Shown: piece by piece, positions 40,640 to 48,310 of the stretch | Layout: every line of letters begins with the position of its first letter | Position numbering within the stretch: position 1 is the first letter of the stretch | Assembly (NCBI GenBank): GCA_964579395.1 | Contig: CAZOFT010000002.1 | Span: 62,001-126,000 of the forward strand | Source: JACOTV01 sp964579395 | GTDB taxonomy: Bacteria > Patescibacteriota > Microgenomatia > UBA1406 > GWC2-37-13 | Direction: 5' to 3' | DNA length: 64,000 nucleotides | Made by a program: the position numbers and the translations under genes | The notes under the pieces: model-generated | The model's database searches: none | Told to the model about the DNA's origin: nothing | Seen by the model: the letters and a program-made list of their open reading frames with translations, nothing else

Positions 40640-42088
40640 CTATAGGATAAATTTTATCACATCCTGCTCTTTGATGTCAACCTTTGGCTCAAAGAGCATG
40701 CCGGCTTCCTGGTCCTTTTTGGCTTCAGAAACGGTTTTTGCTCGATTACGCAGTGACACCAATCGTGTTTCAGCAACTTTTTTGCCGTCACGGTACACAT
40801 GGACGTGATCTCCCATATTTACTTTTCCTTTGTTTACGCGAACACCAAATACTTGCTCACCTTCAATAATGAAAGTTGCCAAAACGCGCGCTTCACCTTT
40901 GGTGCTTTTCTCTCGCTCTTCTTTTTCACGGATGATTTCGGCAACTTCTGTGAGTTCATCGATAATCTCGTATATGATATTATAGGTCTTCACAATAACC
41001 TTTTCCTGTTTGGCTACAGACAGCACTTCTGATGAAGGTTTTATATTAAACCCGATCACAATCGCTTTTGTGCTGCGGGCAAGGAAGATGTCTGAGTTGC
41101 TGATCTCACCGACTGCCGACAGCACAATGTCGATGTTTGGATTTTCTGCTAATGCATATTGGAGTGCTTCCAAGGACCCATTTGTATCTGTTTTGACTAC
41201 AATTGATAGCTTTTTTTCCTCCGGCTGCGTGCTGCCCAGAATAGAATCGAGGCTGAACACTTTTTTCGTTTGAGTCACTATCTCCTCTTTTTTGACACCT
41301 TCAGTCGGGGTGATCATCGTTCCCACTTCAGGAAGCTCCTGAAATCCAAGAAGCTCAAACGGGGTAGACGGCTCAACTGACGGTACTTGGGTTCCCAAAT
41401 CATTTATAAGCGCGCGCACACTGCACTTACTGGTGCCTGCATACAGTGTGTCACCGCGGCTGATTGTGCCTTGTTTGATGACACATCCGACGACCGTACC
41501 GCGTTTGTCTTTTTTTGTTTCCAGAATATATGCTTCGCACGGAGCTTGCGGATCGTATTCGAGGTGATGCTCAGAAGACAGAAGAAGAATTGATTCCAAC
41601 AGGTCAGGTACGCCGGTTCCTTCTTTGGCGCTTACGCCCACAAACGGTACCGTACCGCCTTTGTCTTCAACCAACACTTCATGCTTCAGAAGGTCAATCT
41701 TGATCTTTTCAGGATTTGCATCAGGAAGATCCATTTTATTTGCGACGACTATGTAGGGAATCTTTGCTGCTTTTATGTGTTGGATTGACTCGACTGTCTG
41801 CGGCATGAGTGAGTCTTTAGCATCAACGATAAGTAGTGCCACATCAGCGATGTTTGCACCGCGTGCGCGCAGCTTGGTAAATGCCTCATGTCCCGGAGTA
41901 TCAATAAATGTGATGCGATCTGATGGATATCCTTGTATACCGGTTGCAATCTCATAGGCTCCGATTGACTGGGTAATGCCGCCGTGTTCCCGAGCAGCAA
42001 GACGCGATTCGCGAATATAGTCAAGAAGGGTTGTTTTGCCGTGATCGACGTGGCCGAGGATCGCAACGATTGGTGGTCTGACGTTCAT
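40640..42088 (-). CDS. infB: Translation initiation factor IF-2 (short form)
   Basis: 482 residues against 650-900 in most bacteria. The G domain begins almost at once: PPIVAILGHVDHGKTTLLD (G1), GGITQSIGAYE (G2), FIDTPGHEAFTKLRARG (G3), VANKMDLPDAN (G4), VSAKEGTGV (G5). Domains II, III and C2 follow, including TKAIVIGFNIKP and the C-terminal EVADIREKEEREKS-like helix and GKVNMGDHVHVYRDG barrel. All of the N-terminal region is missing. IF-2 places fMet-tRNA on the 30S subunit and promotes subunit joining, and it is the factor most tied to leaderless initiation, which fits the promoters here. Confidence 0.95.
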   Translation of the reverse strand: MNVRPPIVAILGHVDHGKTTLLDYIRESRLAAREHGGITQSIGAYEIATGIQGYPSDRITFIDTPGHEAFTKLRARGANIADVALLIVDAKDSLMPQTVESIQHIKAAKIPYIVVANKMDLPDANPEKIKIDLLKHEVLVEDKGGTVPFVGVSAKEGTGVPDLLESILLLSSEHHLEYDPQAPCEAYILETKKDKRGTVVGCVIKQGTISRGDTLYAGTSKCSVRALINDLGTQVPSVEPSTPFELLGFQELPEVGTMITPTEGVKKEEIVTQTKKVFSLDSILGSTQPEEKKLSIVVKTDTNGSLEALQYALAENPNIDIVLSAVGEISNSDIFLARSTKAIVIGFNIKPSSEVLSVAKQEKVIVKTYNIIYEIIDELTEVAEIIREKEEREKSTKGEARVLATFIIEGEQVFGVRVNKGKVNMGDHVHVYRDGKKVAETRLVSLRNRAKTVSEAKKDQEAGMLFEPKVDIKEQDVIKFIL

Positions 42089-42138
42089 ATTGTGTTTGCT
42101 ACGGAAAAAATTACCAATGGATTAGTTGCTTGTTGATG

Positions 42139-42161
42139 GCACATGAGTTTTGATCATGTGC
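42139..42161. other. Hairpin in the nusA-infB spacer
   Basis: GCACATGA and TCATGTGC form a perfect 8 bp stem with a 7 nt loop in the 105 nt gap. No U-run follows on the minus strand, so it is more likely a processing or stability element than a terminator. Confidence 0.55.
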
Positions 42162-42193
42162 GCGAAGTCCCGGATTGTGCTTGCAAAGGCCGA

Positions 42194-43429
42194 TTATTCT
42201 TTATCTGCCTCTGCCTCGTTTTCAGTCTCTGCTACTTCAGGTGTTTCCACTTCAGTTGTTGGCTCAGTCTCAGCAGGTGCCTCCTCTACCGGAGCCTCAG
42301 TTGCTGTGTCTTCTGGCTCTTCAACAGGCGCATCGGGTGATTGCTCACTCGATGTGACTTCTTCTGATTCTTGTGCACTTGTTTCTGGTTCAGCAGTCTG
42401 TGCTTCTTCAGTTGTCCCAGATGTCTCTTCACTTTCGGGAGCTGGTTCTTCTTCGGGCTTTTCTGATGGGATTTGCTGTATGTCTAAGTCATACCCAGTC
42501 AAGCGTGACGCGAGATTGACATTGACACCACCGCGGCCGATCGCCAGGGGAGCCTGATCTTCTTGTACAGTTACAATCGCATGCTCATCGGCATCGATTT
42601 CAATCTTCTCTGCTGTTGCGGGCTGAATTGCTGCCGTGATAAAGATGATCGGATCTTCATTCCATTGGATAATATCGATTTTTTCGCTACCGCCAAGCTC
42701 ATTGGTGACCATCTGCACGCGAACACCTTTTTGGCCGACACATGCACCGACAGGATCAACGCCGCCTTGTGTGCTATACACAGCAATCTTTGCGCGCTCA
42801 CCTGGTTCACGTACCACTTTTTTAATGTCGACTGTGCCGTTTGAGATCTCAGGCACCTCTTTTTTAAAGAGTTCTGCCAAGAGTCGATCATCGGTGCGTG
42901 AAAGCACGATGCGTGAGTTGCCGAATTTGTCTTCACTGATTTCTTTGATGTAAAAGACCATTTGATCATTTACATTGTATTTTTCACTGCGGATCTGCTC
43001 TTCACGAGGCAAGAATGCTTCTGTTTTTCCGATGTCAACAAAGGCATGGAATCCATCGTATCGGATCACACGACCCTTGATGGTGGTGCCGATTTGTGAG
43101 GTGTACTGAGATAATACAGTTTTCTTTTCTACTTCACGAATCTTTTGCAGAATGACTTGTTTTGCAGTTTGGGCAGCGATGCGGCCAAAGCCGGAAGGAG
43201 TAATATCAGTATTGTCTTTATCAAGAACGTGTGCTTCGCCGGTATTTCTGTTGATCTTTACCGATGCTTCATCCAATTCTTCTTCAGTAAGTCCGCTTTC
43301 GGACATTTCTTTTTTATATGCGGCCAAAATGGCGAGCTCAATTGACTCGATCACTTCATCTGCCGTAATACCACGCTCAGTGGCAACCTGGTTGAGTGCT
43401 AATGCGAATTCACTTTTTACAATACTCAT
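42194..43429 (-). CDS. nusA: Transcription elongation/termination factor NusA, with an acidic tail
   Basis: 411 residues from the ATG at 43429, set by an extended -10 seven nucleotides upstream. Order: N-terminal RNA-polymerase-binding domain (1-125, with ALNQVATERGITADEVIESIE), S1 domain (GTTIKGRVIRYDGFHAFVDIG), KH1 (VGACVGQKGVRVQMV) and KH2 (PLAIGRGGVNVNLASRLTG). The last ~85 residues are a Glu/Pro/Thr-rich acidic tail with repeated TETE/PVEE patterns, in place of the acidic repeats of E. coli. NusA modulates pausing, termination and antitermination. It precedes infB, the usual order. Confidence 0.95.
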   Translation of the reverse strand: MSIVKSEFALALNQVATERGITADEVIESIELAILAAYKKEMSESGLTEEELDEASVKINRNTGEAHVLDKDNTDITPSGFGRIAAQTAKQVILQKIREVEKKTVLSQYTSQIGTTIKGRVIRYDGFHAFVDIGKTEAFLPREEQIRSEKYNVNDQMVFYIKEISEDKFGNSRIVLSRTDDRLLAELFKKEVPEISNGTVDIKKVVREPGERAKIAVYSTQGGVDPVGACVGQKGVRVQMVTNELGGSEKIDIIQWNEDPIIFITAAIQPATAEKIEIDADEHAIVTVQEDQAPLAIGRGGVNVNLASRLTGYDLDIQQIPSEKPEEEPAPESEETSGTTEEAQTAEPETSAQESEEVTSSEQSPDAPVEEPEDTATEAPVEEAPAETEPTTEVETPEVAETENEAEADKE

Positions 43430-43436
43430 AAGAGTC

Positions 43437-43445
43437 ATTGTATCA
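43437..43445 (-). promoter_or_regulatory. Extended -10 (TGA-TACAAT) of nusA
   Basis: Minus strand, ends 7 nt before the nusA ATG at 43429. Confidence 0.65.
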
Positions 43446-43476
43446 TACGAAGCTAAAAAAAGCAGTATCAGATTTA

Positions 43477-43516
43477 CCCGTATCATGGTCAAAACGAGCT
43501 GTTTTGACGAAACGGG
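43477..43516. other. Two-part stem-loop upstream of the nusA promoter
   Basis: The inner stem GTCAAAAC/GTTTTGAC (43488-43508, loop GAGCT) is perfect, and an outer CCCGT/ACGGG (43477-43481 and 43512-43516) closes it over an internal loop. Confidence 0.6.
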
Positions 43517-43586
43517 CATATCAGCAGGGTGATATGAAGTTGGATTACAAAATAGCACGAATGTGCATTTTGATTTCAGATATGTC

Positions 43587-43606
43587 GTCCTTAATTACGT
43601 AAGGAC
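43587..43606. other. Stem-loop in the rplY-nusA spacer
   Basis: GTCCTTA and TAAGGAC form a perfect 7 bp stem with loop ATTACG. Confidence 0.55.
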
Positions 43607-43631
43607 ATCCTGTGCATAACGGAATCAAGCT

Positions 43632-43657
43632 CATGCGCATCACGCGATGCACACATG
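43632..43657. other. Stem-loop downstream of rplY
   Basis: CATGCGCATC pairs with GATGCACACATG around ACGC, with one G-T pair and a bulge. It begins 14 nt after the rplY stop on the minus strand. No U-run follows. Confidence 0.55.
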
Positions 43658-43670
43658 AGGACTGATAGTA

Positions 43671-44351
43671 TTATTCGTTCTCTGCAGGTGCAGCTTCTTC
43701 AGCGGGTGCTTCAGCAGCAGCCTCACCTTCTGCGGCAGCTTCTTCACCAACTTCTGGTTCTTCAGAAGTGGTTTCTGGCTCAAGACTTTCTTCTTTGTGC
43801 TCGATAACACTGAACACAAGCTGTTCAGGGTCTGAGGTGATGGTGTAATTACCTGCTGGCGCAATGTCTTTGACACGTACTTCTGAGCCGATCTCGGCAA
43901 GCACAGTCAGGTCGATTTCAATTGCCTGAGGAATATCAGCAGGAAGTGCTTCGATCATAAGATTGTCTGTTTGAGTCAGGAGAACACCGCCGAGTTTCAC
44001 GCCTGGGGCTTCGTTGATACCGGCAACCGGTACTTGGGTTTCAATCTTTTGCTTCAGGTTTACCTTACGCATGTCTACGTGAAGGATGGCATTTGAAAGC
44101 GGGTGACGCTGCAGATGCTTGAACATTGCCGGAATCTCTTTTCCATCAACGCTGAGGTATACAACACCGGTCTCACGTGCCGTTTTGTATGTGGCAAAGA
44201 GTGCTTTGGATTCAATTTGAAATGCCATGGAATCCATTCCCTGTCCGTAAATGTTGGCGGGAACGATGCCCTGGTGGCGAAGTTTTTTCAATTTTTTCCC
44301 AAAAGCAGTGCGTGTTTGGGCCTCAAGAACGAGTTTAGTTGTGTCTTTCAT
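43671..44351 (-). CDS. rplY: 50S ribosomal protein L25/general stress protein Ctc
   Basis: 226 residues. The L25 domain (1-90) has TKLVLEAQTRTAFGKKLKKLRHQGIVPANIYG and the 5S-rRNA-binding basic surface. The TL5/Ctc beta-barrel domain (91-185) has VPVAGINEAPGVKLGGVL and IDLTVLAEIGSEVRVKDI. The last 40 residues are a Glu/Ala-rich acidic tail, as in several Patescibacteria L25 proteins. It binds 5S rRNA in the central protuberance. Its ATG overlaps the TGA of the DUF4012 gene (ATGA). Confidence 0.94.
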   Translation of the reverse strand: MKDTTKLVLEAQTRTAFGKKLKKLRHQGIVPANIYGQGMDSMAFQIESKALFATYKTARETGVVYLSVDGKEIPAMFKHLQRHPLSNAILHVDMRKVNLKQKIETQVPVAGINEAPGVKLGGVLLTQTDNLMIEALPADIPQAIEIDLTVLAEIGSEVRVKDIAPAGNYTITSDPEQLVFSVIEHKEESLEPETTSEEPEVGEEAAAEGEAAAEAPAEEAAPAENE

Positions 44352-46537
44352 TTGTTGTGTTTCAGAGTTATAACAAAAATACGATCCGTACTTTGGAAGT
44401 TATTATAAAAAATACGATTGCTATTTACAACCGGATGGAAGTTTTCCTCAACCGGCGTCAGGCTTTTCGGAAGGATTAATTCGAAGGTAAAGTCGTCGCT
44501 TGCTCCGCCCAACTGCTTTTGCAATATGAGCTGATAGGCCCCATCTTGCTGTGCCAGTTTTGTGGTAAGTGTATAGGTAATTTGCAGATAACGGGTTTCT
44601 TGCGGCTTGATGCTGGTGGGAAACGCAACGAGGGTGTAGCCGGCCTGGCGACTGAGGACATTTTCAATGGGCTGCGCGTTGTCTGTTGCTGATTCGACAA
44701 TGCTGTTTCGGGGAAGGATGAGCTGCATGTACGTATCGTAGGTGCTGGGCGGATAGGCAATTTGTTGGGGGTCGTTGGTTAAGGTGATGTTGAGCTGATT
44801 TCTGATCACGCCATCGTCTGAGATGGTTGTTTTGAGTGAGCGGTTCTGTTTGATGAGAAGGTTGTTGTAGTCGGGAGTAATGCCGGTCTGATAGATTCCC
44901 AACAGATCGACGATACAGTTTTGCGAGTCAACGACGCAGCGGGTAGGAATGAGTTGGCCGTCCCAATACAAGTCGGCAAAGGTTTCCTGCCCGGGGCCGG
45001 CAGTTAAAAATGCAAGATGCTTTTCCATAAAGAGTCTATCCAAAGTCGGCAGGAGTTTATCTGCCTGTCTGCTCGCCATGTAATGAAGCATTGCGGTCGT
45101 AAGCTCATTGTAAAACGTTTCATCTGATCCGGCTGCCGCCAGTTTTATCGGGAGAGAATCGGCGCTGAGCTTTTCATGACTGGTGGGAAGATATATGCTG
45201 CCTTCATCCAGAATTTCAGAAAGAGCAGTGTCTGTGACATACAAATAGCCGTCTATATCATTCACTTCACGCTCGTTTGCCAGAAGTGTTTGAATCGTTT
45301 GTGCGTTTCCGTCGAGTTGCGGTTCAGTGAGTGCCGTTTGGGTATTGAGAAATGACCGGTTGGCAAAGGTGCGCATAGACTCCGGCGCAGGGAGCGTGGT
45401 GGCAAGGGTTTGATCAAGCACCGTGGCAGGATACGTTTGCAGCGACACAACATGACCACCTTGCACTCGAACCAGGATGATCGCCTGCACAAGGCCACCG
45501 CCCGTTGTCAGCTGTCGATTGTTTGCAACAATGACTGCATAGGTGCGGCGGGAGTCTGCACCAAACACGCCGGGAATAGCGTCGGTAATGCGCGCATACC
45601 GTTGCAGCTGTACTTTTGTGTCGCTGAGACTGCTGAGAATAGTGCTTGCTGTGCCCAGAATCCATTCGGGTTGATTTAAAAGAGTATCAATAGTTGATAT
45701 GGTTTGCGAAAGCTCAGTTTGAGCAGATTTGATGGATGACTGAGGGGTGCTCTGTGCCACAAGCGTGTTGTGTATGAGTCGAGAGAGGTGGAGGTTGAGG
45801 CGTTGTTGCTGGCTGCGCAGACTGGTGATTGCGTCGTTTGTGTTGATCAGACTGTCTGCGGTGAGTCCAAGAGAAAACAAGAAAAAAAGCGGTCGTACTG
45901 GTTGGTAGAGTGCTGTTGCGGCGGAGTACGCCACTTCTGCATACTGTACATCCTGTCCGGTGACGCGGGCAAGGCGCACCCGCGCTGCGCCGTACAATGT
46001 GCCGATAATCAGTCCCATAAAGAGAAACCATAGTGCAAACACTGCCAATGCTATGCGTCGTTTGGATCGACGAAATGGGCGAATAAAGCGACTAGTAAAC
46101 GGTTCTGCGGTGGGGGTTGTGCGACTAAGGACGACTTCAAACAGTACGGAATCATCATCGTGTGAGTAGGCAAACCAAACGAGTTGTTCTATCGTATTGT
46201 GATCTGCCTCATCACGCGGCAGCGATATCACTTTTATGTTTCTTGTCGGAAGTGTGTGTGCTTTTTTTGCGAGTGCTTGGGCGCGTTTGGTATCTCCGAT
46301 CACGACATACATGAGTGGGGTAGCGGTGTATTCGGGAAGCTCTGCCGGTGGAATGCGTGAGTTGATGAGAAAGGACATTGCAAAGCTATCCGGGCGGGCG
46401 GGAAGTTGTCGGGCGTCTATCACCTCGGTCTCTTTCTGTTTTGCATACTCTTTCAAAACTCTGGTAAAACGGTGTGGCGTTTTTTCGACGACGAGAATGC
46501 GTTGGGTATCTGAGCTGGTTTCTACAACATACGACAT
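44348..46537 (-). CDS. DUF4012 membrane protein
   Basis: 729 residues. Residues 1-150 form a soluble cytoplasmic domain with a nucleotide-binding-like TQRILVVEKTPHRF. One span lies at about 160-180 (FALWFLFMGLIIGTLYGAAR), and the extracytoplasmic part (185-729) is the DUF4012 domain with ITDAIPGVFGADSRRTYAVI and NNRQLTTGGGLVQAIILV. DUF4012 proteins are widespread in Patescibacteria and actinobacteria, are often next to envelope-glycan genes, and have been proposed to be surface or polysaccharide-linked proteins, without proof. Translational coupling to rplY is unusual for a surface protein. Confidence 0.85.
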   Translation of the reverse strand: MSYVVETSSDTQRILVVEKTPHRFTRVLKEYAKQKETEVIDARQLPARPDSFAMSFLINSRIPPAELPEYTATPLMYVVIGDTKRAQALAKKAHTLPTRNIKVISLPRDEADHNTIEQLVWFAYSHDDDSVLFEVVLSRTTPTAEPFTSRFIRPFRRSKRRIALAVFALWFLFMGLIIGTLYGAARVRLARVTGQDVQYAEVAYSAATALYQPVRPLFFLFSLGLTADSLINTNDAITSLRSQQQRLNLHLSRLIHNTLVAQSTPQSSIKSAQTELSQTISTIDTLLNQPEWILGTASTILSSLSDTKVQLQRYARITDAIPGVFGADSRRTYAVIVANNRQLTTGGGLVQAIILVRVQGGHVVSLQTYPATVLDQTLATTLPAPESMRTFANRSFLNTQTALTEPQLDGNAQTIQTLLANEREVNDIDGYLYVTDTALSEILDEGSIYLPTSHEKLSADSLPIKLAAAGSDETFYNELTTAMLHYMASRQADKLLPTLDRLFMEKHLAFLTAGPGQETFADLYWDGQLIPTRCVVDSQNCIVDLLGIYQTGITPDYNNLLIKQNRSLKTTISDDGVIRNQLNITLTNDPQQIAYPPSTYDTYMQLILPRNSIVESATDNAQPIENVLSRQAGYTLVAFPTSIKPQETRYLQITYTLTTKLAQQDGAYQLILQKQLGGASDDFTFELILPKSLTPVEENFHPVVNSNRIFYNNFQSTDRIFVITLKHNK

Positions 46538-46612
46538 AAGAGGTGGTTTTGGCGCGTTTGCATGAGTACTTGCATATTATGTGCGCCTCTTTCTATATAT
46601 ACTATTCTACTT

Positions 46613-46618
46613 TATAAT
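46613..46618 (+). promoter_or_regulatory. -10 element TATAAT, leaderless start
   Basis: Perfect TATAAT ends 6 nt before the ATG at 46625, and sets the start against the longer open frame from 46562. Confidence 0.65.
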
Positions 46619-46624
46619 GCGCTT

Positions 46625-47134
46625 ATGAGCGTAAAAAGAAGTCCGGCGACGATACTAGCGTATGATGATGCGTTTGAAAAAAGCTACGCGGCATTTCGCA
46701 AGAAGCAGTCGGGAAAGCGATATGTGTTGGTTGGAGGGTGTTTTGACATTCTGCACATCGGACATGTACGGTTTCTTGAGGAGGCTGCCAAACAGGGTGA
46801 CATTGTGATAGTGTCACTCGAATCTGACGGGTTTATTCAGACCGCCAAGCATCGTACGCCGGTGCATAATCAAGAGATGCGTGCGATGATCCTGTCTGCA
46901 TGTCGATATGTCGACCTGATTGTCACGTTGCCACACCTTGTCAGTAATGATCAGTATGATACGATGGTGCGGGCGATTGCTCCTGATGTGATTGCGATTA
47001 CCGGAGCAGATCCCGGACAAGTGCACAAAGAACGCCAGGCTCAAATGCTTGGGATAGAGGTGGTTCCTGTGGTGAACCTGATTACGAATTATTCCACAAC
47101 CAAAATTCTAGATGAGATTATTTCTCGCGATTGA
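46625..47134 (+). CDS. Cytidylyltransferase-fold nucleotidyltransferase (RfaE2/TagD-like)
   Basis: 169 residues from the ATG at 46625. VLVGGCFDILHIGHVRFLEEA is the HxGH signature (HIGH) of the nucleotidyltransferase fold, and the C-terminal NYSTTKILDEI is the STT-K motif that binds the nucleotide. The middle ITGADPGQVHKERQAQ is characteristic of RfaE2-like enzymes. It should transfer a nucleotide to a small phosphorylated substrate such as glycerol-3-phosphate, ethanolamine phosphate or ADP-heptose precursor. Which one is not clear. The next gene overlaps it by 23 nt, so the two are linked. Confidence 0.85.
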   Translation: MSVKRSPATILAYDDAFEKSYAAFRKKQSGKRYVLVGGCFDILHIGHVRFLEEAAKQGDIVIVSLESDGFIQTAKHRTPVHNQEMRAMILSACRYVDLIVTLPHLVSNDQYDTMVRAIAPDVIAITGADPGQVHKERQAQMLGIEVVPVVNLITNYSTTKILDEIISRD

Positions 47135-47666
47135 GCTGCCTGAAGCGGCGAAAAAACGGTACGCAAAAGAGTTGCAGATATTGCATAAAGACTATCCATA
47201 CTTTCAATGGATGGATCCTGCACGCTATCATATCACGCTCTTTTTCTTCGGCGAACTGGAATCAAGCGCAGAGCTTGAAAAGCAGATTGAGCAGCTTGTG
47301 TATGAAGCAGATTGCAAGCCGTTTCATTTGTTTGGGTTTGCTGCCGATCTGTTTATGCGCGGCAAGCTTTTGATATATGCCAACTTTCACACCTGTAAGC
47401 CGCTGCAGGACCTGGTGTTTTTTATGAAGCCAAAGTTAAAACTCTATGAAGAAATGGATCAGTTTATTCCTCATATGACGATTGCAACCTACAAAATCCC
47501 GAGCAAACAACAGTATTTGCTTATCCGAAAAAAACTGCAGCAGATGCGCTTTGATGTAGAGTTTCCGGTTGCCGATTTGGTGCTTTATGAAGCAGCAACA
47601 GAAGAGGGGAAGTCGGTATATAAAGAAGTTCGACGCTTCCCTCTTGAGCCTGAGCTTGAGGAGTGA
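47112..47666 (+). CDS. thpR: 2H-phosphoesterase (LigT/ThpR RNA 2',3'-cyclic phosphodiesterase)
   Basis: 184 residues, starting 23 nt inside the upstream gene. The two HxTx motifs of the 2H family are ARYHITLFFFG and FIPHMTIATY, about 110 residues apart as expected. N-terminal MRLFLAIELPEAAK is the typical start. Members open 2',3'-cyclic phosphates or ligate 2'-5' RNA ends. The role in bacteria is unclear, possibly tRNA or RNA end repair. It ends 55 nt before a TATGAT element upstream of the small membrane protein. Confidence 0.9.
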   Translation: MRLFLAIELPEAAKKRYAKELQILHKDYPYFQWMDPARYHITLFFFGELESSAELEKQIEQLVYEADCKPFHLFGFAADLFMRGKLLIYANFHTCKPLQDLVFFMKPKLKLYEEMDQFIPHMTIATYKIPSKQQYLLIRKKLQQMRFDVEFPVADLVLYEAATEEGKSVYKEVRRFPLEPELEE

Positions 47667-47763
47667 TCAGCACAATCACGCTTGCATTGCGTGGATTGAG
47701 GATATATAGTGACAATCAAGCATGAGGGGGTATGATTCATGCACACATTTCGGGAATCGGCCT

Positions 47764-47964
47764 ATGGCACGTAAAACGAAAAAACAAAAACAACTCACAG
47801 AAAAGCGTCAGACCGTGCAAAAAAGCACGCAGTCTTCTACTCACGACGCTGAAGCTGCCTACTTTCGCCATGACGTGCGCAAAAGCGCCATCATTATCGC
47901 AGCTATCATTACGCTTGAAATCATTATCTATTTTGGTACGATGAAGTATCGGTTTTTTACTTAA
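47764..47964 (+). CDS. Small single-span membrane protein, unknown function
   Basis: 66 residues. A very basic N-terminus (ARKTKKQKQLTEKRQTVQK) is followed by one span, KSAIIIAAIITLEIIIYFGTM (about 40-60). It resembles SecE in size and topology, but the SecE cytoplasmic helix and conserved WPS/TxxE block are not visible, so I do not call it SecE. The start ATG at 47764 is chosen because the upstream in-frame ATG would add a non-homologous stretch. It lies 31 nt before the zinc-ribbon gene, probably in the same transcript. Confidence 0.55.
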   Translation: MARKTKKQKQLTEKRQTVQKSTQSSTHDAEAAYFRHDVRKSAIIIAAIITLEIIIYFGTMKYRFFT

Positions 47965-47980
47965 TTAACCGTATTTGAGA

Positions 47981-47988
47981 GGAGGTGA
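47981..47988 (+). promoter_or_regulatory. Consensus Shine-Dalgarno sequence GGAGGTGA
   Basis: Pairs with all 8 bases of the 16S 3' end (TCACCTCC) and lies 7 nt before the ATG at 47996. It is the strongest ribosome binding site in the window and decides the start of the zinc-ribbon gene. Confidence 0.85.
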
Positions 47989-47995
47989 GCTGAGC

Positions 47996-48139
47996 ATGAC
48001 ACAAATGTATTGCGTAAAATGTAAAGCGAAAAAAGAAGTATCGAATCCTGAGCACGTTACCATGAAAAATGGTAAACCGGCCATGAAAGCGACTTGTCCT
48101 GATTGCGGAACCGGAATGTATAAGATCGGATCCAAGTAA
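47996..48139 (+). CDS. DUF5679-family small zinc-ribbon protein
   Basis: 47 residues. MYCVKCKAKKEV supplies a CxxC knuckle and TCPDCGTGMYKIGSK the second CxxC, so it should bind one zinc ion. The middle contains NPEHVTMKNGKPAMK, matching the DUF5679 family found in Patescibacteria and actinobacteria. Such ribbons often bind ribosomes or RNA polymerase, but no function has been shown. It has an ideal Shine-Dalgarno sequence, implying high expression, and is followed by a terminator at 48166, so it ends its transcript. Confidence 0.85.
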   Translation: MTQMYCVKCKAKKEVSNPEHVTMKNGKPAMKATCPDCGTGMYKIGSK

Positions 48140-48165
48140 TCCTATTCGTTTTGTAAACACACATC

Positions 48166-48196
48166 AAACAAAAGCCTAGATTCTAGGCTTTTGTTT
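48166..48196 (+). terminator. Rho-independent terminator
   Basis: AAACAAAAGCCTAGA pairs with TCTAGGCTTTTGTTT as a perfect 15 bp stem-loop with one base between, starting 26 nt after the stop of the zinc-ribbon gene. The TTTTGTTTGTG tract gives the U-rich end. It is near symmetrical, so it could work in both directions. Confidence 0.85.
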
Positions 48197-48310
48197 GTGT
48201 TACTGCAATTCATGCTCGCTCATCAGAAAATATTGCCACTTGTTTTCCCCAAAAACAATCGCTACTATTGTTGATATCATTCCATTATTAGTAGTCATCT
48301 TACCCACGTC

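Noticed and set aside
47764..47964. SecE
   Set aside because: Size and one span fit, but the conserved SecE block before the span is not visible; kept as unknown.
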